Shown: positions 1-38,655, numbered from the stretch's first letter. The stretch: DNA of 64,000 nucleotides from Lota lota (GCA_026745465.1 JACYXH010000087.1:3016898-3080897); one strand, 5' to 3'. Notes: generated from the sequence alone by a model not told the origin. Numbers and translations are program-made.

Positions 1-120
1 TACTTTGTTACGTCCAGTGTTTCCCCTATAATTGTACAGGCCAACGAGGACCCACGCCAGGCCAAAACAAAATGATAAAAATAACAATAATAATGCAATA
101 ATTAAACAAAATTAATAGTT

Positions 121-152
121 CCATAGTGGTCCATGATTATGGACCACTATGG
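121..152. repeat. Perfect 14-bp inverted repeat, 4-nt loop
   Basis: The arm ccatagtggtccat (121-134) is followed by gatt and its exact reverse complement (139-152). No neighbouring gene explains it. It could be the tip of a decayed foldback or transposon end. Confidence 0.8.
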
Positions 153-2114
153 ATGCAGTAAGAACACGTAAATAGGCTACCTTCGCCATGTCCTACAACT
201 TGGAGAATGTCCATGGTGACTATGACAAACATACCCGAATGTGATTGGTTAAATGGATATATTCGCTGGCGAGAGCCGTAAAAAATATAGACTTTGGTGC
301 GAATACAGTTAATCGTGTTGTATGTGTACAATCCATTTAAACTCAATGATTTGTTATTTTATTATCGCAACCAACAATCGCGGTCAATGTAAAATGACCT
401 TACAACGCGAGTCGTGAATCAGTGCTCTCTATCACCACGGACAACAAATTATATTTACGCGTTAATATAATATTTTTGTGCCTATTATTTACTTGGCAAG
501 AAAGAAATGTGTATTGGTAGAATGCCTTCTAGTGGACAGAACGTTTAATAGTGACATTGGCAATGCATAACCATGTGTATACAGTGTATAGGTACATAAT
601 AAGAATAATAAGGAATAAGGAAAGGGCATACAATAATAAATAATAAGGAATTAAATTTGAATGGGGTTATAGAGGAAGATTGACAGCTCTACTGTGTTCA
701 TGATGTGCTATGTTTTACAAAATGTGTATTTTTTCTATGCAGTAAATGCACTATGTCATCCTCTCCTTGTGATCACTTTGTTTTAAGTCTTTATATACCA
801 CGTGAACAAACATTTGAACGCAAATATAAATTGCAGACCGCCTGCTGCACCATCTGACCGAAGCCGACCACGCCAATATGCCATCCCGCGCGCCTCGTCC
901 GTTTAGGGTTTTTTCGGTGCATACCACCAGGCCTGAAAAACATTCTAAGGGAAACACTGATGTCAATTGTAAAATGTTTTTTATCGCATAGGTGATCCTC
1001 TTTCTTTTCTTTCCTCACGAACCTCCTTATATCAAAAAGATATACCTACTAATAACAGGCTGGTAAAATAATATACTCCAGTTAAGATTTTTTTAATCGT
1101 ATCTGGCGTTCCGTCACCTACAATAGTGCATTTTTCGCATTTAGTGCTGCGGTGCAATTTAATTGAAACTTTGCACAATGTACAAACCACCTTTTTAGTT
1201 TTATGATCATTTGAAGTACCCCCATGCATTCAAATCAATGTGTTTTCACTGGAACTTACTTGGGTCGTGTTTCCAATGAGAGCTCGAACACCGGCGCAGC
1301 CATACAGCCGCACTATCACTTCCAGCACTGCTCAAAACCTTGGATCGTCTAGTGTGCGACCCGCTTTACGTTGAAGCTCTGCCGTAACCGAGTCAGACTC
1401 GAACCAAGGGTGGATCCGATAGCCACTCACTTCCTCCACACAACACTTACGTGATATTGCAGTTTTGCTTTTTGAAGCATTATACCAATAAAACATGTAT
1501 TTTAACCAATTAGACCGTTGTGTCAGGTGGTAGCTGCTAGGGGTACAGTCTAGGTATACTTGAAGGGCCAGATCCTCCATGAACATGGTGAGGTGAACAG
1601 CTGTTGTGCACAATGCCAACCTAACTTGAGTGAGGTAGGGCTCCGATGGCTCAGCCCCATTATACCGTGGTCGTTTACTCAATCCCACTTTTGACACTAA
1701 TGGGACAATTAGTTTGCACAGCCAGACCATAATCAGTTCACTCCTTAGGTCTGGAAATTCGTTGTTGGCAGTATTTGTTAAGGGGCGTTGTCGGTCAACC
1801 TTACTTTGCAGCAGATTGGATTGGCTTCAGCCAGTCGAATCCCACAATCCTGATGACGTGTATTGACATCATTTGCAAATGTTACCGCTGCTTTTCCTTT
1901 TAAGTAAAAACGTCTTGTTTCATCATCAATCTACAGAACTCACTTGAGTTCGCTGATTGGCTGAATGCTGTTTGATGTTTAGCTCCTCGAGACCAATATC
2001 TCAAGGCAAAACCAGATTTAGGCTGGCTTTGTGAGGCTAGCGAGCAAGGGTGAGGACTATCTTCAAGATGACATGTAAGACTTCAGAACTTTATGTATAG
2101 TCGTATTTTTATTG

Positions 2115-2119
2115 GGGGC
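2115..2119. repeat. Target-site duplication GGGGC (left copy)
   Basis: GGGGC lies directly left of the LTR at 2120 and is repeated directly right of the other LTR at 6631-6635. A 5-bp duplication is the normal size for Ty3/Gypsy integrase and fixes both ends of the element. Confidence 0.9.
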
Positions 2120-2269
2120 TGTAATGTTTTGTGTTATCTTTGTATATAAAAGATACGACTGGACTAATTATTCATTTAGTCATACGGCGCTGCCATCTTT
2201 ATTCTGCAACCTTCTTATGTACATCCGGTTCAACAGAACATTCCAACAGGAAGTTCTAAGGATGTTACA
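2120..2269 (-). repeat. 3' LTR of mag-like Gypsy element
   Basis: 150 bp, ending in TG..CA in element orientation. It matches the other LTR except for one visible difference (attattc here, atcattc there). Confidence 0.93.
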
Positions 2270-2284
2270 TCCCCCTTCTTTAGA
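2270..2284 (-). other. Polypurine tract of mag-like element
   Basis: In element orientation TCTAAAGAAGGGGGA lies directly before the 3' LTR. This is the expected plus-strand priming site for reverse transcription. Confidence 0.8.
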
Positions 2285-2481
2285 AAACAAAACATGTTAA
2301 TGAACATTCACATTTGAACCATTGTGACACCATAACTGAAGTGTAACATTATCATGTATTCCCTCTGATCGAACTTCAGCTGTATCATTCAAACAAAATG
2401 AGGTACGTATTCAACAGGCAAACAGAATTTTTTCACAAAACATTAGTTTTTTTTTTCTTTTTTGTTTGTTTTGATATAAAT

Positions 2482-2961
2482 TCACAAGTCCAAAACATCT
2501 CTTGGTCGTACTATGCGGCCTGACCTTGTAGTAGTGTAATGTGCTGACGCTATGGGGGTTGGTTTTGTGTCTGGTGTGTGCTCAGTGTTGTGTTGTAGTG
2601 TGACAGGCTCTAGTCCATGGCCATTTGGTGGACCTTCGTGGTTTGTACCACCTTCTGGAGTCTGCAAGAGGTGACGTCTGTTTCGCCTGAGCGTGTGACC
2701 TTCTTCAGTGCAGATGTTGTATGACCTCTGGGTACCTGCTGTTTCTGTGACTGTTGCAGGTTTCCACGTCCCTACTGGGAGCTGGTAGCGGACTGTGGCA
2801 CCCACTGGTAGTGCCGGCAGTGTTTTGGCTGTTCGGTCGTAGTACTGTTTTTGCCGCCTTTGGCACAGTTCTCTCCTGCAGCGGACTGTGGTGCGGCAGG
2901 CAAGCTCTGGCTGCAGCTGCTTTTCAGTGACCGGGAGAATTGAGCGCAGACGCCTGCTCAT
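2482..2961 (-). pseudogene. Gypsy pol, C-terminal end of integrase
   Basis: This frame of about 159 residues is the integrase tail of the mag-like element. It has a basic segment rich in Arg, a small beta-barrel-like stretch near residues 50-90 and a low-complexity Thr/Pro-rich end. It is in a different frame from the rest of pol (3013-4647), so a small indel near 2960-3020 separates the two. The listed start is only the first usable codon of the open frame, not a true initiation site. Confidence 0.75.
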
Positions 2962-3012
2962 CAGCAGCTGCGCTGGTGACTTCAGTCCATCAACTGGGGT
3001 GTTTCTGTATTC

Positions 3013-4647
3013 TCATAAGCTGAGGTAAGGATCCGTCCCCTGTGCACGTGCTTTGTCCATGAGGGCTTTGGCTGTTTGCACAGTCTTTTCAGCCAATCCG
3101 TTGCTCTGTGGGTACAGTGGGCTACTTGTGACGTGCTCAAAGTCCCATGCATGAGTGAATGCTCGGAACTCCTGCGAACTGTAACAAGGTCCGTTATCGC
3201 TGATTACAGTCTGAGGGATTCCAAACCTAGCAAACATGGCTTTCAGCTTTCGGATGACGGTTGTGGAAGTGAGACTGGCGGTCTTCTCTACCTCAAAATA
3301 TCTGCTGTAATAGTCAACTGCCACTATGTAGTCAGTATTATTCCATGTGAATAAGTCTGTGGCTATTACCTGCCAAGGCCTTTCGGGGATGGGATGTGCA
3401 ATCATTGGTTCCTTTGGGGCGGAGTTACGTCGCTCGAGGCAGATGTTGCAGGATCCTACAAGCACCTCTATTTGTTTCCCCATGCCGGACCAGAATACCA
3501 CATCTCTTGCCCATTGTTTACACTTTTCCATCCCTAAATGTCCTGAGTGTATGCGTGCAAGCATTTCAGCCCTGAGTGAGTGTGGTACAATGATTTTTTC
3601 TCCTTTTAGTAGGATGCCGTTCACCTTGGAGATCTCATCCCGATGATTCCAGTAATCTGTGACAGCAGATGGGCATTTTTTTCTTGACTCAGGCCACCCT
3701 GCCAAGGTAACCTGTGTCAGCACTGAGAGCTGTTCGTCTTGGGCTGTTGCAGCTCTGATCTCTGCCATTTTCCTGTCGCTCACCGGAGCGCTGCTGATCA
3801 CTGTGTGTATTTGTGAGTCCATACCTTCGCTTAGTGACCGTTCATTACATTCAATTGGCTCTCTGGATAAAGTGTCTGCGACTGGGATTTGCTTTCCAGG
3901 CTTGTGTGTAATGGTGATGTCATACCGTTGCAGCTGCAGTATCATGCGTTGTAACCTGGGCGGTGCAGCTGCCAGTAGCTTTCGCATGATTGCCTCTAGT
4001 GGTTTGTGATCTGATTCGACGATCACTTGTCGGCCATACAGGTATTGGTGGAACCTCTTGCATCCAAAGAGCACTGCATAGAGTTCCTTTTCGATTTGTG
4101 CGTAGTTCTGTTCAGTCTCATTTAGTGCCTTGGATGCATATGCAACTGGTTTCTCTCCCTGGAGCAGGACTGCCCCTAAGCCGCATTTGGATGCATCAAC
4201 TTGCAGTTTCACATCTTTGGTGTGGTCAAAGTATGTGAGGACGGGGCCAGGCTCCTGTGTTAGGAGGTATTTTACCTGTGTGAATGCAGCGTTAAGGTTT
4301 GAGTCCCATACAAACTCGTTGCCCTCCTTCAGCAGCTGTCGTAATGGATCTGTGGCCTCTGAGAGTTTTGGGGCAAACTTGGAAAGATAAGTGATCATGC
4401 CCAATATGGTCTCCAGCTCTGCTCTGTTGTGTGGGGGAGCCATGTCTTTTATGGCCTTTATCTTGTTGGGGTCGGGCCGGATACCGTCTCGTGTCAGCCT
4501 GTGCCCAAAGTAGCTCACCTCTGTCACGCAGATGACACTTTTATCCTTGTTCAGCTTGATGCCTTTCTCTCTTGTTCTCTCCAGCATACCACGCAGGTTG
4601 GCATCGTGCTCTTCTTTGGTGCGGCCATATACCAAAATGTCATCCAC
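3013..4647 (-). pseudogene. Gypsy pol: RT end, RNase H, integrase
   Basis: Open frame of 544 residues. It starts at the reverse transcriptase active site (VDDILVYG), continues through the RT thumb and an RNase H domain (VDASKCGLGAVLLQ, ESDHKPLEAI, PVADTLSR), and then integrase. Integrase shows an HHCC zinc site (H..H in ARIHSGHLGM, C..C in GSCNICLERR) and catalytic blocks around ATDLF, SDNGPCYSS and NGLAEKTVQ. The upstream part of the RT lies in another frame (4551-6434) and the integrase end in a third (2482-2961). It is a broken pol rather than a gene of its own. Confidence 0.88.
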
Positions 4648-6434
4648 AATAGCGGCGACGCCCGGAAGCCCCTCGTAAGCCTCATCGACTCTCCTCTGAA
4701 ACTCGTCCTGTGCAGAGATGATCCCGAAGGGGAGCCTCTTGAACCGATACCTGCCATAGATGGTATTGAATGTAGTTCAGTTGATTGAATGTGGCTGAGT
4801 TTTATCGCCCAGTACCCAGACCTGGCGTCTAGTACGCTGAAGTATTGTGCACCAGCTAGTCTGGGTGTGACGTCATCCAGAGTGGGAAGTGGATAGTGGG
4901 GTCTTTGAATGGCTTTGTTTAGAGAGCGGGGGTCTAAACATATTCGAAGTTTCCCTGTTTTGGGCTTTTCTACCACTACCAAGGCATTTACCCACTCAGT
5001 CGGCTCTGTGACTTTCTGTATAATGTCCATTGGTTCCATCTCTTCTAGTTCGTCTTTGAGTCTGCTCCGCAGGGCATATGGGATGCGGCGAGGCGGACAC
5101 ACCACTGGTGTTACGGCAGGTTGAAGGCGGAGGGTGCACTCCCCAGGAAACAGTCCAATGCCTTCGAATACGTCGGCAAACTCATCTGTGATGCTAGTGT
5201 GTGGCAGTGTGTTTACCATGTTCACTATCTTGACCATGTTCAGATCTAAGCATGCTCGCATTCCCAAGACAGGAAGTGCATTTCTTGCGCAGACTATGTC
5301 AAAGTCTAGCACGACTCTTTTTTCTTTGTATCTGCACGTGAGCTTGCATGACCCTTCCACTACGAGTCTCTGTCCACCATATCCTGAGATAGTACTGTCT
5401 GGTGGGTTAAGCACTTTATTGCCAAACATTTTGTGGAATGTGTGGGCTGGTATTATGTTGGTCTGTGCATCCGTGTCTATTTTAAATTTCAATTTGTGCC
5501 TCATTTCCCCTATTTGCACCTCTGCATATGCCTGTTCTTTGGCAGTGTTAGCATGTAGCTTTATGATAGTGTCAATATACAGTTCATCTGGTGGCTGTTC
5601 CGCTCCGTTGGCGATAACATGCACTCTCTTGGGCTTGTACTTTATCTTTGGTTGCTGTGTTTGTGTTCTGCACATTTTAGCAAAATGGTTGGGCTTCTTA
5701 CATTTGTTGCATTGGCGTCCTTTGGCTGGGCATTCCTCTGTGCGTCCGTGCTCTCCCCCGCATGCTCCACATTCCTTGTTCCCTACTGTATTTTTGGAGT
5801 CAGTCCGGTTTGTTGTGCGTCCATAACGTGTATGCTCCGATTTGAACGGTGTTCTGCTAACTGCATGAGCTGACTGATTAGCTGTGCTAGCAGTGGGACT
5901 ATCCATAGCTTTTAGCTGCTGCTGCGACAGCTTATGTGTCCGTGCAATATCGATAGCCTTTTCCAACGTTAAGTCTGTGTGGCATAATAGTTTCTCACGC
6001 ACTTTAGGAGAGTTTGTGCCAAAGACAATTCTGTCTCTAATCATTTCGTCACTGTTAGGAAAATCACAATCGTTCACAAGCAGTCTTAGCTCGGTTATAA
6101 ACAGGTCGCAACTTTCACCCTCCCCATGTATCCTCTGGTGGAATTTATACCGCGCGAAAATGGGGTTTGCTTTGGGTTTAACATAGGCTTCAAACCTGTC
6201 GTAGTATGTCTTGAGTGCTTTCCTTTCGTCTTCTGTGAGTGTCCATGTACTATATATATCCCTTCCTTTTTCGCCAATCCATAGGAGTAGATAGCAGCAT
6301 ATTTCTTCCTGCCGTTTGCCATGTAGCGGTCCGGAGAACATTAGCTCCACATGTTGGCGGAACTTCTTCCATGCGTCGGGCAGATTGGATGAATCCCAAT
6401 CCATCCGTGGCGTGGGGACACCTGTGTGTTCCAT
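4551..6434 (-). pseudogene. Gypsy gag-protease-RT (5' part)
   Basis: Frame of 627 residues starting at a true ATG (6434-6432), about 46 bp inside the 5' LTR. Order: gag domain (residues 1-200), two zinc knuckles (CGACGGEHGRTEEC and CNKCKKPNHFAKMC, about 222-256), an aspartic protease, and the RT fingers and palm ending at GYWAIKL. The protease active site reads D-T-D-A where the family has D-T/S-G-A, which probably inactivates it. After YWAIKL the frame reads nonsense. A short imperfect duplication of attgaatgt near 4767-4790 coincides with the frame loss, and the true frame resumes in the 3013-4647 segment. Confidence 0.88.
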
Positions 6435-6463
6435 CTTCCGTCGTCAGGTCGATTTAAAACACT

Positions 6464-6480
6464 GGTCTACTCTGACACCA
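6464..6480 (-). other. Primer-binding site of mag-like element
   Basis: Immediately inside the 5' LTR the element reads TGGTGTCAGAGTAGACC. It starts with TGG, the complement of a tRNA CCA end, and resembles Met-tRNA primer sites (TGGTATCAGAGC type). The exact tRNA is an inference. Confidence 0.65.
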
Positions 6481-6630
6481 TGTAATGTTTTGTGTTATCT
6501 TTGTATATAAAAGATACGACTGGACTAATCATTCATTTAGTCATACGGCGCTGCCATCTTTATTCTGCAACCTTCTTATGTACATCCGGTTCAACAGAAC
6601 ATTCCAACAGGAAGTTCTAAGGATGTTACA
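6481..6630 (-). repeat. 5' LTR of mag-like Gypsy element
   Basis: 150-bp LTR matching 2120-2269, followed on the right by the GGGGC target duplication (6631-6635). A TATA-like TTTTATATAC is present in element orientation. Confidence 0.93.
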
Positions 6631-6635
6631 GGGGC

Positions 6636-7389
<754 letters not shown>

Positions 7390-7407
7390 TTTGTTTATGT
7401 GTGTATG

Positions 7408-33824
<26,417 letters not shown>

Positions 33825-35090
33825 CTCCAACTATATAGATCAACTGCGCGCGGAACTGAACCACGAGAGAGTAGAAAATATTCCGAACCAGAGAGTCACT
33901 TACCGACGTCCCATCAGCACCGAACAGTAGGACTACAAATAAACTGCCACGTGAAGTGATACCAGCGGGGTGTCAGGGGCCTGAAGGTGGTCTGTCTCTC
34001 TCCCTCTGGGTTTAAGTACGCAGCAGGGCTTGTGCCAAGCTTCGGTGCGTAATGGACAGCAAGCCGTCCTCTCGTCTTCGTCCTCCTCTTACTCCTACTC
34101 CTCTACTGCTTTGATGTCTCGAGATGGCAGAGAAATGGTGCGAGATGACAATCAGTCTTTTGAGACTCGGGAGAAACCACCATAGAGAACACCGGTAGGA
34201 GGGGGCTCCGGGGGAGGTGAGAGGATGACTCAACGAAACATAACCCCATTCAGGTTTCTTCAATAAATGGACAAAGAAATACAAATGCATGTCAGTCATG
34301 TCTGCGCAACATGTTTTTACTCAATCAGTTTTTGGCTAATAGTTTCATTTTTTTGTGAGTTTTACTGTTTGAAATGGTTGGCTATGGTAGGTCTACTAGT
34401 TCAATAGTTGTAAAAGTTGTCCATTTTATCTGTTCCACTTTGTATTCGTTTTAATAGTTTAATAACACTGAAAGGCTGGAACGTGGGATGTGGCGATGTC
34501 ACGTCAAAGGGAGAACTAGCCAACTAGCCTCCAACCTGAGCTTGGAATATTTTTTTGTAACCTTTTGCTATTTTAAGATAATCTATAGAACTAACTGTAG
34601 CCTCCATGATTTGGAAAGCTCAAAATTATTCCGAATGAAACCCAATTTGGTGCTTAATGATGTATACTACTATGTTGAATACCTTCTGTCATTCAAGATC
34701 TCCATAAACGCGTCGCGTTCTAAACAGTCGTGAGGAGAGAAGAAACAAAAGCACTTGTCATCGTGCGCTCCGTGACTGACTGAAGCATTCACACACAAGG
34801 TCCATTGTGTGTGCGTGTGCATGCATGCACAAGGGGTGTATAGAGAACAACAGGGCGCTATAGAGAACAACTGGGTGCATGCAAGGCGCTTGATCCCGCG
34901 GTTATTTTATCTGCTTAAGCAGAGTCCTGAAACGAATTTCTGAGTTCAACAACTTTGACATCTTTCTCAAACCAAAAACCTTCTCACCAACGTAAACGGC
35001 ACATGTAGGCCTACTGTCATAGACCATTAAAGGATTCAGCGTGTTCAAATGGCTAAAACTGTATACATTTACGCACATATTGAACATACA
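33825..35090. other. slc12a2 5' flank (5' UTR and promoter side)
   Basis: Upstream region of slc12a2. No TATA box at a convincing distance and no other gene. Transcription start is not determinable from sequence. A minimal upstream ORF lies at 33900-33914. Confidence 0.5.
33900..33914 (-). other. Possible uORF (4 codons) of slc12a2
   Basis: Minus strand ATGGGACGTCGGTAA, ending 75 nt before the main ATG. It matters only if the 5' UTR reaches this far. Confidence 0.35.
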
Positions 35091-35099
35091 CATACACAC

Positions 35100-36355
35100 C
35101 TCTCCCTCTCCTTCTCCACGGGCATAGTGCCCACCTGCTTCAAGTCATCAATCATCATCCCAGTACCAAAAAAGAGCATGGTAACATGCCCAAACGACTG
35201 GCGCCCTGTTGCTCTCACCCCTATAGTGAGCAAATGGTTTTAGAAGCTTATCAAGGTGCTGATCTGCAGAATGCTGCCACCAACCCTGGGCCCTCACCAA
35301 TTTGCCTAGAGTAAGGCTTATTGCCACAGCACTCCACTAAGCCCTCACCCACCTTGACAAGAGGATCTCCTATGTGAGGATGCTGTTCGTGGACTATAGT
35401 TCAGCATTCAACACCATAGTCTACTCCCTGTGCACCCATGACTGCGTGGCCACACACATCTCCAACACGGTGATCAAGTTCGCCGATGAAACGATAGTGA
35501 TCGGCCTGATCACCGACGGCGACGAGGCGGCCTATAGGAGCGAGGTCGACCACCTGGCTCAGTACAGCCAAGACAACAACCTCGCCCTCAACGCCGACAA
35601 GACCAAGGAGCTGGTGGTGGACTTCAGGAGGAAGAAACAGGTACATGACCCCATCACCATCAATGGGTCTGCTGTGGAGAGAGTAAACAGCATGAAGTTC
35701 CACATCACCAATGACCTCACCTGGGACGAGCACACCAACCAGGTGCTGAAAAAAGCACAACGTCGCCTATTTCACCTTAGGCGGCTGAAAAAGTTCGGCT
35801 TAGGGTCCAAGATCCTTGGGGCCTTCTTCTTCTTCCACAAGGGAGAGCATCTTGACTGGATGCATCACTGCCTGGTACAGGAACTGCACTTCCCAAAGCC
35901 GCAAAGCGTTGCAAAGGGTAGTGCAGACAGCTGAGAGGATCGAACGATGTGAGCTTCCCTCCATCCAGGACACCTACAAGGCCCAGTGTGTCAAGAAGGT
36001 GGTACCGAAGCCTCGGGGCCAAAACCAAGAGGATGACGAACAGTTTATTCCCCCAAGCAGCCAGGCTCATGGAGAAATCCATTACCCCCAAACCAACCCC
36101 ATGCGCACTACAACAGATTATTTGATTATCAGCATTATATTGTTCTGTATTTTGCACAGCATTTCTTTTGCACTACCACTTGATCACTTGTATTGACGTT
36201 GCTACTTATTTATTATTACTTACTCTGTTATTGTGATCTTGTATTGCTGCTGCTATGTGACTGTTGAGGAACAAAGCCTAAGAATTTTTCTCTTGCGTAC
36301 TTCTACGTTAAGATGTAATAAAAGCAACTCTGAGAATTCTGATTCTGACACACGC
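35100..36355 (+). pseudogene. L2-like LINE relic (RT 3' part and tail)
   Basis: Reverse-transcriptase segment of a non-LTR element common in fish (L2/Maui type). The start matches an RT fingers block ([20 protein letters not shown] near 35160-35220). After several stops a frame at 35374-35934 reads MLFVDYSSAFNTI, then directly CTHDCVATHISNTVIKFAD, lacking the intervening block found in relatives (internal deletion). The active-site box reads FADE where FADD is expected. The frame continues through NNLALNADKTKELVVDFRR. The 3' end has gagaattctgattctgaca, the kind of short tail repeat typical of L2. Confidence 0.82.
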
Positions 36356-36853
36356 ACACCGACCTTCCTTGATGCGCTGAAACAAGAGTGATACATTTTA
36401 ACTGAATTTCTCTTAGCGTGCATACCACTGCCACCCTATGGTTAAAGAGAGGACTACACGGCCAAACTAAATTTCCCTACTGTAGTTTTACATACAGGCA
36501 AGCAGCATACTTGTATTAATGTATGAATGTATTCTGAATGTAGCTCATCCGCCTTAAACTTAATATTTGCCATTAACTACTTGTGTTGTTTAACCTTAAC
36601 TTGATTGATTTGCATTGAGTAATTATTAGCATTGCATGGAAAATAACCAGGGCTGTCGTGGAGGCTACAACAGCGTTTACTCACCTCCTACATTTCTGAA
36701 ATAGCATTTAATAGCGTCTATTTAGAGGTGTCTAGAGAAAACAAGTAAAGTTAGAATCTCTTAGATTTGTTACTAACTTTAAAATGCCAATAAAGTGATA
36801 CTTGGAGATATGGTGTGCTGAAGCCCTATTTTCTTCATTTTAAACTGTTTTGC
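36356..36853. other. Intergenic, no feature
   Basis: No gene or repeat that I recognise. Confidence 0.4.
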
Positions 36854-37018
36854 AGACAGTGGTGAGACAGGCAGGGATGCAGGAAGCACAGAGTAAGTGG
36901 TACCAAAGCCTCGGGGCCCAAACCCAGAGGATGACGAACAGTTTATTCCCCCAAGCAGCCAGGCTCCTGGAGAAATGGAGACAGTGGTGAGACAGGCAGG
37001 GATGCAGGAAGCACAGAG
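36854..37018 (+). repeat. L2 fragment between 40-bp direct repeats
   Basis: An 85-bp piece (36894-36978) matches the L2-like relic at about 35996-36080 (ggtaccaaagcctcggggcc; acgaacagtttattccccca). It is flanked by identical 40-bp direct repeats (36854-36893 and 36979-37018, starting agacagtggtgagacaggca). Confidence 0.85.
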
Positions 37019-37480
37019 AACACATACAGAGAAGGAACAGAGAGGAGGAACAGACACAGGAGGAACAGAGAAAGGACAAACAGAGAGGAGAAACGGAGAG
37101 AGGTCAACCAGAGAGAGGACAAACGGAGAATGGAGAGACGGAGAGGACAAACAGTGAGTAGATGTCACCCACATATTTGGACTGAAAAACAACCCCAACG
37201 ATTTGAAAAGGATAACCCAAGTGTAGGAGCCAGGAATGATTTAATTTTATTATTATAAGGTTTGTGATGGTTTATATTTGTGGTATTGTTATTCGTTAAG
37301 GTTTGTAATGTTATTTATTATTGTGTGATTGCGGTGTGATTGAGATCTGGGTCACATGGCTAACTGCCCATCCGTTTTCAAATGTATTTTATTCTTGTTT
37401 TTTTGTTGACGGTGGTGACACTCAGTTAATATTAAGCACCTATACGTGTTAACCTGTATGAAGGAAGAGCGGGTGAATGG
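37019..37480. other. Intergenic purine-rich then AT-rich stretch
   Basis: 37019-37155 is a purine-rich gagagga/acagag simple repeat. The rest has no feature that I can support. Confidence 0.5.
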
Positions 37481-37675
37481 TGTAATATATCACGGAACGT
37501 CCAAACAGACAGAGTTGGTTGAGTGTCACTTTACTTCAGCTTCATACACAGTTCCCGCCTAGTACCTCCGTGTATCTGTCGTAAAGCAGTATATCCATCG
37601 TAAACAGGTATAGCTACCTCTTACATGTTACATCACAGTCGTGCACTATATCATAGTAACAGTGATACTATGACA
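37481..37675 (-). repeat. Probable 3' LTR of decayed Gypsy element
   Basis: Candidate LTR of about 195 bp, TGTCATAGTATC.. to ..ATATTACA in element orientation. It lies next to a polypurine tract (TTAAAAGGGGGAGGA) at 37676-37690. The inner edge is firm and the outer edge is an estimate. No second LTR was found. Confidence 0.55.
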
Positions 37676-38655
37676 TCCTCCCCCTTTTAAGTAAACAAAT
37701 ATAAAATTATGCAAACAACGCTATTGTATAGCAATCAGCCAGAACAAAGCTAAAGTGCAAATAACAGTGTTATTCGTCTGTAGCCTCAATAAACAGGATT
37801 TTGCAGCATGTTACATTCTGGAACTCTTTTTTTACATTCTTTTTTAACATTTACATTTAACATTCATGGTTTACCATCTGAAACTCTTTACCATCTCCTG
37901 AGGTGATGTGTTTAAAGTCGAGCTCACGGGCAACTTGGCCCGTTGTCGCTTACAACCACATCAAGAATGCTGTACCGGTTGCCTTCAGCTTCAGAGCGAC
38001 TTGAGCACTGGTTGTTGTTGTCATGTGTAGTATCTCATTTTATCTAGAATAGTCTGAGATAACCAAATAGTTCTGCCTGTTATGCTCACACAGCTCTGGA
38101 GCTATACGTTTCCATGGTCTATCAGGGAGTGGAGTAGAGATCAATGGCTTCCTTTGCTGTGCTCTTCTCAACTCGCAGCAAGACTGACATGACGAGACCT
38201 TGTGGTTTATCTGTGAGAAAATGCCCAGCCACCAGACGCGTCATCTGCCCTCTCCCGACATTTTGTGAGACCTTGATGTCCGTCATGAATTATATCGAGA
38301 ATGTCTGCCCTCAATGTCTCAGGTATCACCATACGGTTTCCACTGGTGACCAATCACTTACACACTGAAAGTTCGCTTTTCATTGGGAAATACTCTCTGA
38401 TGTTACCCGGGACTTTATTCACGTGTTCGGGTCACCCTGACCTGATGAAGCTGGTCACCGTCTGTAGCTTCTCATCTTCTAATCTTGCAGCTCGGAATCT
38501 GTCCATCCTCTGTGGAGTAGCAGGCATATTGTTGATGACACCTGCGATGTAGCAGGTGTGTCACTCCCGTTCACAGTATGGCTCAAAGGGCTCCCGTTGT
38601 GGCAGTGTGTCTGCCACAACGAGGGTCATTCCAGGTGCATACCCAGCCACCTGTT
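37676..38655 (-). pseudogene. Decayed Gypsy pol (RNase H end and integrase N terminus)
   Basis: In minus-strand translation with stops and shifts, blocks typical of mag-like Gypsy pol can be read: LVVADTLPQR (RNase H end), then NRMVIPETLRADILDIIHDG and HQGLTKCRERA (integrase zinc region). The catalytic integrase core is deleted or unrecognisable. It is a second, older relative of the element at 2120-6630, in the same orientation. Confidence 0.65.

Larger units (their letters stand above)
1..2119. other. Gene-free AT-rich flank
   Basis: I see no convincing gene here. The open frames are short and resemble nothing I recognise. One minus-strand frame (1032-1229) is Cys-rich and could be a decayed zinc-finger or transposase scrap, but the evidence is too weak for a call. 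A short perfect hairpin sits at 121-152. The right edge is the target-site duplication of the Gypsy element that starts at 2120. Confidence 0.5.
2120..6630 (-). mobile_element. Ty3/Gypsy LTR retrotransposon, mag-like
   Basis: Complete LTR element of 4511 bp on the minus strand. Two 150-bp LTRs (2120-2269 and 6481-6630) begin TGTAACATCC and end CATTACA in element orientation, differ at one position that I can see, and are flanked by GGGGC. In transcript order it carries gag with two zinc knuckles, aspartic protease, reverse transcriptase, RNase H and integrase. The protein resembles the K02A2.6-like group (mag lineage). There is no envelope gene. The coding region is broken at about 4760-4800 and again near 2960-3020, so this copy is probably not autonomous even though its LTRs are nearly identical. 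It lies about 0.8 kb downstream of the slc12a2 stop codon, in the same orientation. Confidence 0.93.

Noticed and set aside
1032..1229. Cys-rich short frame, possibly a BED-like zinc finger
   Set aside because: Spacing of Cys and His does not fit a known finger and there is no surrounding transposase.
1376..1430. tRNA-like box B (GGTTCGAGTC on the minus strand)
   Set aside because: No convincing A box or cloverleaf could be built around it, and no SINE tail was seen.
3076..6510. Many plus-strand open frames over the mag-like Gypsy element
   Set aside because: They are antisense shadows of the minus-strand pol and gag.
2120..6630. Endogenous retrovirus
   Set aside because: No envelope frame, and the gag and pol type is mag-like Ty3/Gypsy.
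33888..33914. 5' UTR splice donor (CGGTAAGTG) before the slc12a2 ATG
   Set aside because: Only an intron of about 60 nt could fit before the ATG, and no good acceptor or branch site was seen. Kept as a uORF instead.
35401..36157. Minus-strand frames over the L2 relic
   Set aside because: Shadows of the plus-strand RT. They have no family similarity.
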